Origin: JBEKYD01 sp049509915
GTDB lineage: Bacteria > Acidobacteriota > Terriglobia > Bryobacterales > Bryobacteraceae
DNA: 52,484 bases
Direction: 5' to 3'
Assembly: GCA_049509915.1 (NCBI GenBank)
Contig: JBEKZL010000061.1
Span: 1-52,484, forward strand
Part shown: positions 1 through 8,340 of the stretch, piece by piece
How positions within the stretch are numbered: the first letter of the stretch is position 1
How the letters are laid out: each line of letters begins with the position of its first letter
The notes under the pieces: generated by a model
The model's input: only the letters and a program-made list of their open reading frames with translations
Told to the model about the DNA's origin: nothing
Databases searched by the model: none
Position numbers and translations under genes: made by a program

Positions 1-128
1 GCCTGGTCGTTGGAGCGCTGCACGGTGGGATCCCAGGGCGCTTCAATGAACATGCCTTTCCAGCGGAGCTTTTCACAACGTTTGGCCGAGACGCGGGTGA
101 CGCCGGGCCTTTCTCCGATCGGTTCCAT
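1..128 (-). CDS. Unrecognised protein, N-terminal 42 residues only (cut by window edge)
   Basis: An open frame begins with ATG at 128 and runs off the left edge of the window. The visible residues start MEPIGERPGVTRVSAKRCEK and continue with a basic, Trp-containing stretch (LRWKGMFIEAPWDPTVQRSN). It starts two bases after the stop of the FAD subunit gene, so it is very likely the last or next gene of the molybdenum hydroxylase operon. PaoABC-type operons often carry the XdhC-like maturation factor at this place, but nothing in these 42 residues resembles XdhC. I do not recognise the family. Only co-transcription can be inferred. Confidence 0.55.
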   Translation of the reverse strand, partial: MEPIGERPGVTRVSAKRCEKLRWKGMFIEAPWDPTVQRSNDQ

Positions 129-130
129 GG

Positions 131-1096
131 TTATGCCCTCGCTTGGGCGGCATCGAGCAGCGCGCGTTTGACGGCTACCTTTGCCAGTTGGACCTTATAG
201 GCGTTGTGGCTGAGGGGATGGGCGCCGGCGACGGCGGCTTTGCCGGCGGCCTCGGCGTTCTCCTCGTTGATGGGTTTACCCACCAGCCACTTGGCGGCGG
301 CGGGAGATTCCCAGGGAGTGGGCGCGACGTGGCCCATCACGATACGGGCGGCGGCGACAGCGCTGCCCTTCATGGACAAAGAGACGGACGCGGTGGCCAA
401 GGGCCAATCGAGAGCCTCCCGCTGGCGGACTTCATAGGTGGAAGAGTGGGTGGAGGCGGGGACGATAATTTCGGTCAGGATCTCATCGGGGCGCAGGGCG
501 ATTTCGCGGCTGGCGGCGTCTTTGGGCGTGACGAAGAAGTCCTTCACGAGCAGTTCGCGGCTGCCCTTGGCGGAAGCCAGCTTGACTTTCGCGTTCAGAG
601 CGATCAGAGCGGGACCAAGGCTTGAGGCACTGACGAAATAAGCCGGGCCGCCGCCAAAGATCGCATGATACTGGTTCTCCCCGTTGGGGATGAGCGGCTT
701 GCCGTCTTTGGTCGCCAGCAGGCCGTAACCCTGGCGAAAATACCAGCAGCGCGGGCGCTGGCAGAGATCGCCGCCGACGGTTCCCATATGGCGGATCTGT
801 GGGCTGGGAACGCCGGCGGCGGCGGCGGCCAGGGCGTGCGGCACGTCGCCGCTGCGGGCCAGTTCATCCATGGTAACCACGGCCCCGATGTGTACCTGTG
901 CGCCGGTTTTGCGAATTCCGGCCAGTTCGGGAATGCTCTTGATGTTGACTACGCGCTTGGGGGTATGGATCTCCTCCTTCATGAGGCTGATGAGGTCGGT
1001 GCCGCCGGCGAGGACGTCGGTTTCTCCCCATTTGGCGGCCAGCAGGGCGGTTGCCTGCTGCACGGAATCGGGATTGGCGTATTCGAAATTCTGCAT
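131..1096 (-). CDS. Molybdenum hydroxylase FAD-binding subunit (PaoB/CoxM-like)
   Basis: Protein of 321 residues, the usual size for the FAD subunit of the xanthine dehydrogenase/aldehyde oxidoreductase family. It passes electrons from the iron-sulfur subunit to FAD. Visible are the FAD-binding segments LAGGTDLISLMK near residue 30 and HMGTVGGDL near residue 105, followed by the CO-dehydrogenase-flavoprotein-type C-terminal domain. After GGDL comes LCQRPRCWYF and an insertion. PaoB-type proteins hold an extra 4Fe-4S cluster near here, but only two Cys are seen, so that cluster is doubtful. A longer frame exists upstream, but ATG at 1096 (MQNFEYANPD) starts one base after the stop of the molybdenum subunit and fits the family's N-terminus. 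Confidence 0.9.
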   Translation of the reverse strand: MQNFEYANPDSVQQATALLAAKWGETDVLAGGTDLISLMKEEIHTPKRVVNIKSIPELAGIRKTGAQVHIGAVVTMDELARSGDVPHALAAAAAGVPSPQIRHMGTVGGDLCQRPRCWYFRQGYGLLATKDGKPLIPNGENQYHAIFGGGPAYFVSASSLGPALIALNAKVKLASAKGSRELLVKDFFVTPKDAASREIALRPDEILTEIIVPASTHSSTYEVRQREALDWPLATASVSLSMKGSAVAAARIVMGHVAPTPWESPAAAKWLVGKPINEENAEAAGKAAVAGAHPLSHNAYKVQLAKVAVKRALLDAAQARA

Positions 1097-1097
1097 A

Positions 1098-3251
1098 TTA
1101 GACGGACCTCCCATCGAGCGTATCGAGCACATGATCCGGCGTCATGGGGATACGAGGCACGCGGACGCCGATGGCGTTGGCCACGGCGTTGCCAATGGCG
1201 GCACAGATGGCGATGGCGGGCGGCTCGCCCAGGCCGATGACGCCGCGTTTGTCATTCTCCGGCCGGATATCCATGTGCACCACGATGTCGCCGATATCGG
1301 AAATACCGGCGAGTTTATAGAACTCCATGTCGGCATTGAGCATTCTGCCGGTCTGCTCATCCATGACGCGCTGTTCGAACAGAGCGGTGGAAATGCCCAT
1401 GATGATGGCGCCATAGACCTGGCTTTCGGCCAGGCGGGGATTGATGATGAGGCCGCAATCCTGCACGGCGACGTAGCGGTTGACCTTGACTACGCCGGTC
1501 TCGGTGTCGACGGAGACGTCGGCGATCTGGATGCCGGAAGCGCCGGCGGCGATCAAGCCACCGGGGTCGCGGGAATTATTGACGCCGGTTTCGGAGATGG
1601 AGCCGCCGCCGCCGATCTTGCGGCAGGCGTCGGCCCAGGTGAGGCTCTTGCCGCCGCCTTTGATCTGGATCTTGCCGCCGCGAGCTTCGAGTTGAGCGGG
1701 GTCCACACCGAGAGAGGGAGCGGCCGCTTCGTAAAGCTTGGCGAGGGCATTGACGGAGGCTTTGCGGGTAGAAGCGGAGACACCGCCCACGGTCGTGGAA
1801 CCGCCCGATGCACTGTCGGGAGGGAGTTGGTTGGAGCCGATGGTGAGACCCACGGCGCTGACGGGAAGGCCAAAGGTCTCGGCGGCTACCTGAGTGATGA
1901 TGGTGCGGGTACCGGTGCCGAGATCCTGGGTGCCGATTTCGATTTCGACCGAGCCATCGGCGTGGATGATGGCGCGGCACTGGCTGTTGTGGCCCATCCC
2001 CGCCCAGGCGTTGAAGCCGATGCCGAGACCGCGCTTGACCACGCCCTTGGGACCCTGGCCGCGAAGCTTCCAAAGCTGCTTCCATTCGGCTAGTTCGGCG
2101 GCCTTGTCGAGCTGCCAGGTGTAGGTGGCGCGGCGCGCCTCCGGAGCGTAGAGGTTGAGATTGGTCTTGAAGACTTCGAGCGGATCGAGCCCGGCCTTGG
2201 CGGCGAAATCCTCAATGGCGCAGCAGGTGAGGTAAGACGCCTGCTGGTTGTTGGGGGCGCGCCAGGCCCGCTGCGGGCCGCAATTGACGGACACGGCGGA
2301 ATGGTTCTGCCGCTGATTGGGAATATTGGCAATGATGTACGGCAGCGGGGGCGAACCGCCGCCGGTAACGCCGCCGGTGGCCCAGGATTCGGACTGCCAG
2401 GCAGTGATTGTGCCGTCCTTCTTGCCGCCGAGCTTGATTTTGGCAAAGGCGGACGGGCGATTGCCGGCGATCAACTGCTCGGTGGCGCGGTCGAGGAAGA
2501 GTTTCACCGGAGCGCCGCCGGCCTTCTGGGAAAGGCGGGCGCAGACTTCACCCCAGGAATCGGGAGCGAACTTGCTGCCGAAACCGCCGCCGATGTAATC
2601 CATGCGCACGTCGATGTTGGCGACGGGGACTTTAAGGTTAGGCGAAAGTGTGCCGGCGTAGCGGGTGACGTCCTGGGTGGAGGGCCAGCAGTTGACATGG
2701 TCGCCGCGCCACTCGATCACCTGGCCGTGGGTTTCGAGGCAACAGTGAGTGACGACGGGAATGCCGTAATGGCCGTCGGAGGTGACTTCGGCCTGCTGGA
2801 AAGCCTGATCGGGATCGCCGACGGTTTTTTCTCCGGCGGCTTTGACGTGCGTGCCGGCCTTGGCGAGATCGTCCTCGCGCACCAGGTGGGGCAGGACTTC
2901 GTATTCCACCTTAATTTTGCCCACGGCTTCGGTGGCGATTTCTTCGGTGACGGCGGCGACGGCAACGATCTCGGTGCCTTCCCATTGGACTTCGGTTCCC
3001 GCCGGTGAGACCACCTGCACGGCCTTGACGCCGGGCATCCGTTCGGCGGGGGTGGTATCGACCTTGGTGACGCGGGCGTGGGCGTAGGGGCTGGTCTGGT
3101 AGGCCGCGAAGAGCAGGTCCTTGCGGGTGAAGTCGGACGTATATTTGGCACGACCGGAGGATTTCTGGGGACCGTCCAGGCGCTTGACGTTCTGGCCCAT
3201 CACCTGGCGGGTTTCCATGGGCGGCCAACTGTAATCGGGAGTGTTAGCCAT
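1098..3251 (-). CDS. Molybdenum hydroxylase large (Mo-cofactor) subunit
   Basis: 717-residue molybdopterin-binding subunit, similar in length to PaoC (about 730) and shorter than CoxL. It would hydroxylate an aldehyde or N-heterocycle at the Mo-cytosine dinucleotide cofactor. Seen: the N-terminal aldehyde-oxidase a/b-hammerhead domain (GRAKYTSDFTRKDLLFAAY, about residues 33-50), the IGGGFGSKF Mo-cofactor loop near residue 222, TQDLGTGTRT near 443, and GVIGLGEPP near the C-terminus, whose Glu corresponds to the catalytic base of the family. It has no signal of its own; in PaoABC-type enzymes the complex is exported with the TAT-signal iron-sulfur subunit. It overlaps that subunit's gene by 8 bases. 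The substrate cannot be told from the sequence. Confidence 0.93.
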   Translation of the reverse strand: MANTPDYSWPPMETRQVMGQNVKRLDGPQKSSGRAKYTSDFTRKDLLFAAYQTSPYAHARVTKVDTTPAERMPGVKAVQVVSPAGTEVQWEGTEIVAVAAVTEEIATEAVGKIKVEYEVLPHLVREDDLAKAGTHVKAAGEKTVGDPDQAFQQAEVTSDGHYGIPVVTHCCLETHGQVIEWRGDHVNCWPSTQDVTRYAGTLSPNLKVPVANIDVRMDYIGGGFGSKFAPDSWGEVCARLSQKAGGAPVKLFLDRATEQLIAGNRPSAFAKIKLGGKKDGTITAWQSESWATGGVTGGGSPPLPYIIANIPNQRQNHSAVSVNCGPQRAWRAPNNQQASYLTCCAIEDFAAKAGLDPLEVFKTNLNLYAPEARRATYTWQLDKAAELAEWKQLWKLRGQGPKGVVKRGLGIGFNAWAGMGHNSQCRAIIHADGSVEIEIGTQDLGTGTRTIITQVAAETFGLPVSAVGLTIGSNQLPPDSASGGSTTVGGVSASTRKASVNALAKLYEAAAPSLGVDPAQLEARGGKIQIKGGGKSLTWADACRKIGGGGSISETGVNNSRDPGGLIAAGASGIQIADVSVDTETGVVKVNRYVAVQDCGLIINPRLAESQVYGAIIMGISTALFEQRVMDEQTGRMLNADMEFYKLAGISDIGDIVVHMDIRPENDKRGVIGLGEPPAIAICAAIGNAVANAIGVRVPRIPMTPDHVLDTLDGRSV

Positions 3252-3891
3252 TGCTGGTGCCTCCTTTCTTCAGGGTTTCGGCAGCTTCGAGCACGGCTTT
3301 GCGGATGCCCATATAGGTGCCGCAGCGGCAGAAATTGCCGCCCAGGCCATGGCGAACGTCGGCGTCGGTGGGATTGGGGTTCTCTTTGAGAAACCCGGTG
3401 GCGGCCATAACAAAGCCTGGCGTGCAGTAACCGCACTGCTGGGCGTCGTTATTCCAGAAAGCGGCGGATACGGGGTGAAGCTCACCGGGAGCGGCGAGGC
3501 CCTCGATGGTCTGAATGTCCTTGCCCTGGGCGTCGATGGCCAGCACGGTGCAGCCGTAAACGATTTTGCCGTTAAGCATGACGGTGCAGGCTCCGCAGGT
3601 GGCGTGGTCGCAGACTTTCTTGGCGCCGGTCAGGCCGATGTAGTTGCGTAGCGCGTCCAGCAGGGTAACGCGCGGTTCCAAAGTGAGGTTGACGGGTTTT
3701 CCATTGATGTTGAGTGTAACGGGAACGGCTTGGGGGCCAACCACGGCGGCTCCGGCCGGCTCCGCGACGGCGGGCGTTTCGAGCAGGCCGACACCCACCG
3801 CGCCCGACCCGAGCCCGACGCCCAGAAAGCCGCGCCGTGAGAACCCGGGATTGGGCCCGGCGGGAGCGCCTGGGTCCTTTTTTGATTTCAC
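3244..3891 (-). CDS. TAT-exported [2Fe-2S] subunit of the molybdenum hydroxylase
   Basis: 215 residues. A TAT signal is clear: SRRGFLGVGLGSG at residues 18-30, followed by a hydrophobic stretch and an Ala-rich cleavage region. A plant-ferredoxin-type [2Fe-2S] site follows (Cys94, Cys99, Cys102, Cys114), then the family's helical [2Fe-2S] domain (CGYC at 153-156, CRC at 188-190). The arrangement is that of PaoA/CoxS-type small subunits, and the TAT signal places the complex in the periplasm. The start is GTG at 3891, preceded by AGGAAGG at six-base spacing, which makes this the first gene of the operon. Confidence 0.93.
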   Translation of the reverse strand: MKSKKDPGAPAGPNPGFSRRGFLGVGLGSGAVGVGLLETPAVAEPAGAAVVGPQAVPVTLNINGKPVNLTLEPRVTLLDALRNYIGLTGAKKVCDHATCGACTVMLNGKIVYGCTVLAIDAQGKDIQTIEGLAAPGELHPVSAAFWNNDAQQCGYCTPGFVMAATGFLKENPNPTDADVRHGLGGNFCRCGTYMGIRKAVLEAAETLKKGGTSNG

Positions 3892-3988
3892 CGATTACCT
3901 TCCTTTCGCGCCTACAGACACGGCGCACACAGTTTCAGCGGAATGATGAGCTTAGGATCAAATATATCAGAAGATCTTCCCCTTGGTG

Positions 3989-4010
3989 GGGCAGGCCGTT
4001 CCGCCTGCCC
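3989..4010. repeat. Dispersed hairpin (GGGCAGGC arms)
   Basis: Arms GGGCAGGC and GCCTGCCC with the loop CGTTCC. A close relative (GCAGGCGGTTCCGCCTGC) sits at 44610-44627 inside a longer inverted repeat, and the same GCAGGC/GCCTGC core appears at 25023-25039. This suggests a genome-wide intergenic palindrome family. Confidence 0.7.
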
Positions 4011-4140
4011 GCCGGGCGTCCGTCTGCCTTTAGCTGCTGGTCGTGAGCCACCGCGGCCCAGCCTCTGTCGCAGCCTGGAAGAAGTGTCGAGACGCCTCTA
4101 CGAACTCCTGGCCCTTGCCAGGCTGCGCCGGCGCAGATGG

Positions 4141-4168
4141 GACAGACCACCGTCTTTCGTGGTCTGTC
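4141..4168. repeat. Dispersed hairpin (GACAGACCAC arms)
   Basis: Perfect 10-bp stem GACAGACCAC/GTGGTCTGTC with an 8-base loop. A second copy with the same core is at 5055-5086, on the other side of the HTH/SEC-C gene. GCCAGGCC follows within about 20 bases in both copies, so the similarity extends beyond the stem. Confidence 0.75.
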
Positions 4169-4420
4169 GGCCCCTCGCCAGGCCGTCACAGCCTGACGGA
4201 CTATGGTTTCCGATAACGCCGTATTTCGCGTCCGCGTGGCCCTCCACACTGGCATCGGCGCGCGGAGGTAACCTGTGCCGTCTTGCCCCCCTTTATCAGT
4301 CACGAATTTTGAAAATATTTATTACCCCTTCCGCCTCATCGCCTTACTGCCAATCCGCGCCTTCCCTGCCCCTCGTTTCTCCCACTCCGCCCGCTATCGT
4401 AAAGCCGAAAGGGACCCTCC

Positions 4421-4999
4421 ATGCCTTACCTCACTGACCAACAGCTCCAGGTCGTCGACGCCCTGTCCAATGGCGCCGCCCTCATCGCCGCCGCCGCTCA
4501 AGCCGGCGTCCATCGCAATACCATCTCCAACTGGCGCAACTCGCCCGATTTCCGCGAGGCCTTAGCCATCGCCCATCACGAACGCGCCGCCCTCTACCGC
4601 GACCGCGCCGTCGATTTCGCCGACCTCGCCTTTGAAACCATCCGCGCCGTCCTCACCGACCCCAACTCTTCCCCCTCCACCCGCCTCCGCGCCGCCATCT
4701 TCATCATCGATAAGGTCTCCACCCCGCCCAAGTTCGAAAAGGAAAAGCCCGCAACCATGGCCAGCCTGTTAGTTGCCATCGAGGAAACCGGCCGCATGCG
4801 GTCCCCCCAACCGCCCGCCGATGCACAAAATTGCACAACGCCCAACGAATCTGGCCTCCACTTGCACAATCCTGCACAAAAGCCCGAACCCTACCGCCGT
4901 CCCGAACCCAAAACCGGCCGCAACGGCACGTGCCCCTGTGGCAGCGGCAAGAAATACAAACATTGCTGCCTCGGTAAGTCCTCAGCCGCAGCCGCCTAA
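4421..4999 (+). CDS. HTH protein with C-terminal SEC-C zinc motif
   Basis: 192 residues. Residues about 15-42 form a helix-turn-helix (AALIAAAAQAGVHRNTISNW) like those of phage terminase small subunits and phBC6A51-type HTH domains. A helical stretch to about residue 120 and a Pro-rich linker follow. The C-terminus is a SEC-C metal-binding motif, NGTCPCGSGKKYKHCC at 168-183, as in SecA C-termini and many stand-alone proteins, usually binding Zn. The gene is lone and flanked by two related hairpins (4141-4168 and 5055-5086). Codon use is strongly C-ending. The function is not known; DNA binding is inferred from the HTH only. TGA/TAA decay is absent, so the gene looks intact. Confidence 0.8.
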   Translation: MPYLTDQQLQVVDALSNGAALIAAAAQAGVHRNTISNWRNSPDFREALAIAHHERAALYRDRAVDFADLAFETIRAVLTDPNSSPSTRLRAAIFIIDKVSTPPKFEKEKPATMASLLVAIEETGRMRSPQPPADAQNCTTPNESGLHLHNPAQKPEPYRRPEPKTGRNGTCPCGSGKKYKHCCLGKSSAAAA

Positions 5000-5054
5000 A
5001 GTCGTCGAATTTAGGTTGAGCCGGTTTTTGAATTTTGTACGACTGCCAGGCCGT

Positions 5055-5086
5055 GGGGCAGACCATCGTTTTTCGTGGTCTGCCCC
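5055..5086. repeat. Dispersed hairpin (GGGGCAGACCA arms)
   Basis: Arms GGGGCAGACCA and TGGTCTGCCCC around TCGTTTTTCG. It is the second copy of the 4141-4168 type, 55 bases after the HTH/SEC-C stop codon. The T-run lies in the loop, so it is not a typical intrinsic terminator. Confidence 0.75.
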
Positions 5087-5170
5087 GCAAACGGTCGCTC
5101 TGCCAGGCCAGAATGCCCGCGCCACACGGCTGGCAACACTGAGGGACGCCGTGATTGGTGATGCGGCGTT

Positions 5171-5200
5171 GGCTGCAGCGCCGCTGGCTGCAGCGCCGCT
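5171..5200. repeat. 15-bp perfect tandem duplication
   Basis: The unit GGCTGCAGCGCCGCT occurs twice back to back in the leader region upstream of the CRTAC1 gene. It is not in a recognised gene. Confidence 0.85.
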
Positions 5201-5265
5201 GGACCGTCCGCCTTCAATCGGAATAGAATCCAAGTGTGCGGCCTCGGCTCCCAAATGCTCCAGTC

Positions 5266-5291
5266 AGAGCCGCGACCGTGAGGGAGCGGTT
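5266..5291 (+). repeat. Half copy of the GAGCCGCGACCG inverted-repeat family
   Basis: Contains GCCGCGACCGTGAGGGAGCG, the right arm of the long inverted repeats seen at 8849, 41450, 44563 and 47898. No left arm is visible in the preceding 150 bases. The copy ends about 20 bases before the CRTAC1 start codon. Confidence 0.8.
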
Positions 5292-5310
5292 CCAGGATGT
5301 GTGACCCGAA

Positions 5311-7086
5311 TTGCGAAACCGAGTGCTAAGCCGGCGAAGCTTTCTTCCGCTGCTCGCTGGCGGCCGGTTGCTGTTTAGCCCGGCTTCCGCGGCGGCGCAG
5401 GGGATGGCCACGCGAAACGTGAAGGCCGCGCCGCGCGGCAAACCCTCCGGTATTCCTTTTCTGGCCCGCCTTACGGACGTTGCCGAAGCGGCCGGGTTGA
5501 CAGCGCCCACCATATACGGCGGGATCGACCGCAAGGACTACATCGTCGAGACGATGGGCTGCGGGTGCGCGTTTTTCGATTACGATAACGACGGCTGGCT
5601 GGACGTTCTGCTGCTGTGTGGGACGCGCTTTGGAGAAGCTCCCGGCGGCGCCGCCAACCGCCTGTATCGCAACAATCGGGACGGCACATTCACGGACGTG
5701 ACGGAGCGGGCGGGGCTGGCGCGCACGGGATGGGCGTCGGGCGTGGCGGTGGGCGATTACGACAACGACGGGTACGAAGACCTGTTCATCACCTACTGGG
5801 GTGAGAACGTCCTCTACCACAATAACGGAGACGGCACCTTCAGCGACGTCACCAAAGCCGCCGGCGTGGGCCGCAACCGGACCCACTGGGGCACCGGCTG
5901 CACCTGGATCGACTACGACCGGGACGGCCGGCTGGACCTGTTCGTGAGCAATTATCTCGATTTCGATCTCGATACGGCGCCCAAGCCGGGAGCGAACCAG
6001 AACTGCATGTTCAAAACCGTGCGCGTGAACTGCGGTCCGCGCGGGCTTCCCACGGGATTGCACTCGCTCTACCACAACAACGGCGACGGCACCTTCACCG
6101 ACGTGACGGCGGCGGCGGGAATCGGCAAGATCGCGGGGCGTTTCGGGCTGACCGCGGTAGCGGCCGATTTCGACGAGGACGGATGGACGGATCTGTTCGT
6201 AGCCTGCGATACCAGCCCGAGCCTGCTGCTGATCAACCGTCACGACGGCACGTTCCGCGAAGAGGGAGTGGAGCGCGGGGTGGCGCTGAGCGACGACGGT
6301 GTGGAGCAGGCGGGGATGGGAGTGGGCCTCGGCGATTACAACCTGGACGGGCGTCTGGATCTGTTTAAGGGGCACTTCACCGACGACACCAACGCCCTTT
6401 ACCGGAACGAGGGCGAAGGCAATTTCAGCGACGTGACGCTGAGCGCCGGCCTGGGCGTGGAGACAAGGTTCACGGGTTGGGGCGCGGGGATCGTGGACTT
6501 GGACAACGACGGCTACCCGGACCTGTTTCTGGTGACCGGCAACGTCTATCCGGAGATCGACGGGAAGCTGGCGGGGTACCCGTACCGGACACCGCGGCTG
6601 GTGTTTCGGAACCTGGGGAACGGCAAATTCGAAGAGCTCATCGAAGGCGCCGGGCCGGGCGTGGAGGCGCGCCATGCCAGCCGCGGGTGCGCTTTTGGCG
6701 ACTTCGATAACGATGGCGACCTGGATGTCCTGATTATCAACTTGAACGAGCCTCCTTCGCTGTTGCGCAACGATGTGAGTGGCGACAACCGGTGGCTGAA
6801 GGTGAAGCTCGTCGGTACCGAATCGAACCGCAGCGCGATCGGCGCGCGGGTCACCGTCGAGCACGGAGGCAAGCGGCAGGCGCAGAACGTATCCAGCCAG
6901 GAGAGTTACCTGTCCTGCAGCGACCGGCGGCTGCATTTCGGTTTGGGAACGGGGGAGGCGGCGGACGTGGAAGTTTACTGGCCGAACGGCAAGAAGCAGG
7001 CATTTCGGAAGGTCGCGGCCAACCAGCTCGTGGTGATTCGTGAAGGCGCGGCGGTGGTAGAGCGGGCGCCGTGGCCCGGGCGCTGA
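5311..7086 (+). CDS. CRTAC1-family FG-GAP/VCBS protein, TAT-exported
   Basis: About 591 residues. The N-terminus has a TAT signal (SRRSFLPLLAGG) followed by an Ala-rich region. At least seven calcium-loop repeats of the FG-GAP/VCBS beta-propeller follow: DYDNDGWLDVLLL, DYDNDGYEDLFI, DYDRDGRLDLFV, DFDEDGWTDLFV, DYNLDGRLDLF, DLDNDGYPDLFL and DFDNDGDLDVLI. The C-terminal about 75 residues form an ASPIC/UnbV domain (SNRSAIGARVTV to VYWPNGKKQAF). Such proteins are exported and very common in Acidobacteriota and Planctomycetes; their role is mostly unknown. TTG at 5311 or GTG at 5323 could be the start; an in-frame TGA at 5302 limits the choice. It converges on the TPR gene with only four bases between stops. 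Confidence 0.9.
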   Translation: MRNRVLSRRSFLPLLAGGRLLFSPASAAAQGMATRNVKAAPRGKPSGIPFLARLTDVAEAAGLTAPTIYGGIDRKDYIVETMGCGCAFFDYDNDGWLDVLLLCGTRFGEAPGGAANRLYRNNRDGTFTDVTERAGLARTGWASGVAVGDYDNDGYEDLFITYWGENVLYHNNGDGTFSDVTKAAGVGRNRTHWGTGCTWIDYDRDGRLDLFVSNYLDFDLDTAPKPGANQNCMFKTVRVNCGPRGLPTGLHSLYHNNGDGTFTDVTAAAGIGKIAGRFGLTAVAADFDEDGWTDLFVACDTSPSLLLINRHDGTFREEGVERGVALSDDGVEQAGMGVGLGDYNLDGRLDLFKGHFTDDTNALYRNEGEGNFSDVTLSAGLGVETRFTGWGAGIVDLDNDGYPDLFLVTGNVYPEIDGKLAGYPYRTPRLVFRNLGNGKFEELIEGAGPGVEARHASRGCAFGDFDNDGDLDVLIINLNEPPSLLRNDVSGDNRWLKVKLVGTESNRSAIGARVTVEHGGKRQAQNVSSQESYLSCSDRRLHFGLGTGEAADVEVYWPNGKKQAFRKVAANQLVVIREGAAVVERAPWPGR

Positions 7087-7090
7087 CGGG

Positions 7091-8278
7091 TTATGGCGGC
7101 ACGGTTGGGTCGGGCCGCTCCGGCTTGGGTTGAAGGCGCATGGCGCGGTAGGTTTGCCGGAGTTGCTCCTTCATGTCTTTCACTTTCTGGAATTCGGCCA
7201 GCTCGCGGCCGGCGTCGGCCGCGCGGCCCATGCGCCGGTACACCATCGCCAAGTGGTAGTGGATCGGCGCGTCAAAGGGTTCCAGCCTGGCAGCGCGCTC
7301 CAGCAGCGGGGCGGCTTTTTCCGGCTGGTTCATTGCGATGAGAGTCTTTGCCAGACCGGCGGCGGCATCGGCGTCACCCGGCTGCAACTCGAGCGCCCGT
7401 GAAAAGTGCGCGCCGGCCGCGGTGAGGTCCGACGCGCGTAGGGCGAACTCACCCAACCGGCACGCCGACTTTTCATCGTAAGGATCGACGGCCAGGGCGG
7501 CTTCGTACTCTTTTTGAGCGCCGTCCGGGTCCGAGCCCACGCTCAGCAGTTCCGCCAACTCGAAGTGCGCGCCGGGGAGGCGCGGGTCGATCTTGAGAGC
7601 TTCGCGGTAGTGGGCGATGGCGCCCTCGGCGTTGCCCTGGCGATTCAACTCCCGAGCCATTAACTGATGCATGCGCGCGGATCCGGGCGCGGCCGTGGCG
7701 ACGCCCAACATAGCTTCATCGGTCAGGGTCGAGTAAATCCGGTACGCCGTGTATAAGATCTCGGGGTCGGTGGGCCGCAATCGGCGAAGCACACCGACCA
7801 CGTCCGCGGCTCTTTGTAACTCGCCCGCGCCATAGTAAAGCTCGATCAGCTCCATGCCGGTCTGCACCTTCAGCTTTTCTTCCGGCACGCGCGGCAGAGA
7901 CTCCTTCAGATCGGTTTCCGCGCGAGCGAGGTCGCCCGTACGCTTTTCGCACATACCGAGCAGGGCCTGGGTTTTCGCAAGGCCCGGCTGGAGTTTCAAG
8001 GCAGCACGAAGGTGCCCGGCGGCCTGGGCAAAATCGCCCCGAAAGTAGAGCAGGACGCCGAGGTTGCCGCGCGCATCGACGTTATTGGGATCGAGCGCCA
8101 CGATGGCGGCAAACTCACGGGCGGCGAGATCGGTTTGGTTGGTCCGCAGGTATTCGCCGGCCTGGCGGGCGTGGGTCGCGATCTGCTGTAGCTTGTCCGG
8201 AGCGGACTGCGCGAGGGCGCACGCCGGCAACAGGAGACAGACCGCGAATACTGCCCTCGGGTCCACGGTTCTAATCAC
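7091..8278 (-). CDS. Secreted tetratricopeptide-repeat protein
   Basis: 395 residues. GTG at 8278 is preceded by GGAGGT at six-base spacing. A Sec signal peptide ends near ACALAQ (residue 24). TPR units fill about residues 35-370, visible as repeated A-x3-Y/F-x-A-L-x-L-x-P patterns, for example AREFAAIVALDPNNVDARGN, AIAHYREALKIDPRLPGAHF and AGAHFSRALELQPGDADAA. The extreme C-terminus is Pro-rich. TPR arrays mediate protein contacts; no enzymatic domain is present. A TPR protein next to a CRTAC1 protein is frequent in Acidobacteriota, but here the two genes are convergent, so they are not an operon. Confidence 0.85.
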   Translation of the reverse strand: MIRTVDPRAVFAVCLLLPACALAQSAPDKLQQIATHARQAGEYLRTNQTDLAAREFAAIVALDPNNVDARGNLGVLLYFRGDFAQAAGHLRAALKLQPGLAKTQALLGMCEKRTGDLARAETDLKESLPRVPEEKLKVQTGMELIELYYGAGELQRAADVVGVLRRLRPTDPEILYTAYRIYSTLTDEAMLGVATAAPGSARMHQLMARELNRQGNAEGAIAHYREALKIDPRLPGAHFELAELLSVGSDPDGAQKEYEAALAVDPYDEKSACRLGEFALRASDLTAAGAHFSRALELQPGDADAAAGLAKTLIAMNQPEKAAPLLERAARLEPFDAPIHYHLAMVYRRMGRAADAGRELAEFQKVKDMKEQLRQTYRAMRLQPKPERPDPTVPP

Positions 8279-8340
8279 GATTCGACCTCCCTGTTTCGGG
8301 TGAAGTCCGGGCGGACGGTGGCGCCTCGCGCTAGGCTAAC

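Larger units (their letters stand above)
3892..4420. other. 529-bp non-coding stretch with palindromes
   Basis: Lies between the divergent molybdenum hydroxylase operon and the HTH/SEC-C gene. The promoter of the operon should be near 3900-3980, but no convincing -35/-10 pair was picked. The region contains hairpins at 3989-4010 and 4141-4168, both of types that recur elsewhere in the window. Frames in it are short and do not resemble proteins; they arise from the GC-rich palindromes. Confidence 0.6.

Noticed and set aside
3935..4303. Minus-strand frame of 122 codons upstream of the HTH/SEC-C gene
   Set aside because: It is made of hairpin sequence. The shared stretch RPRKTVVCP in a second place (near 5060) is simply the translated palindrome.
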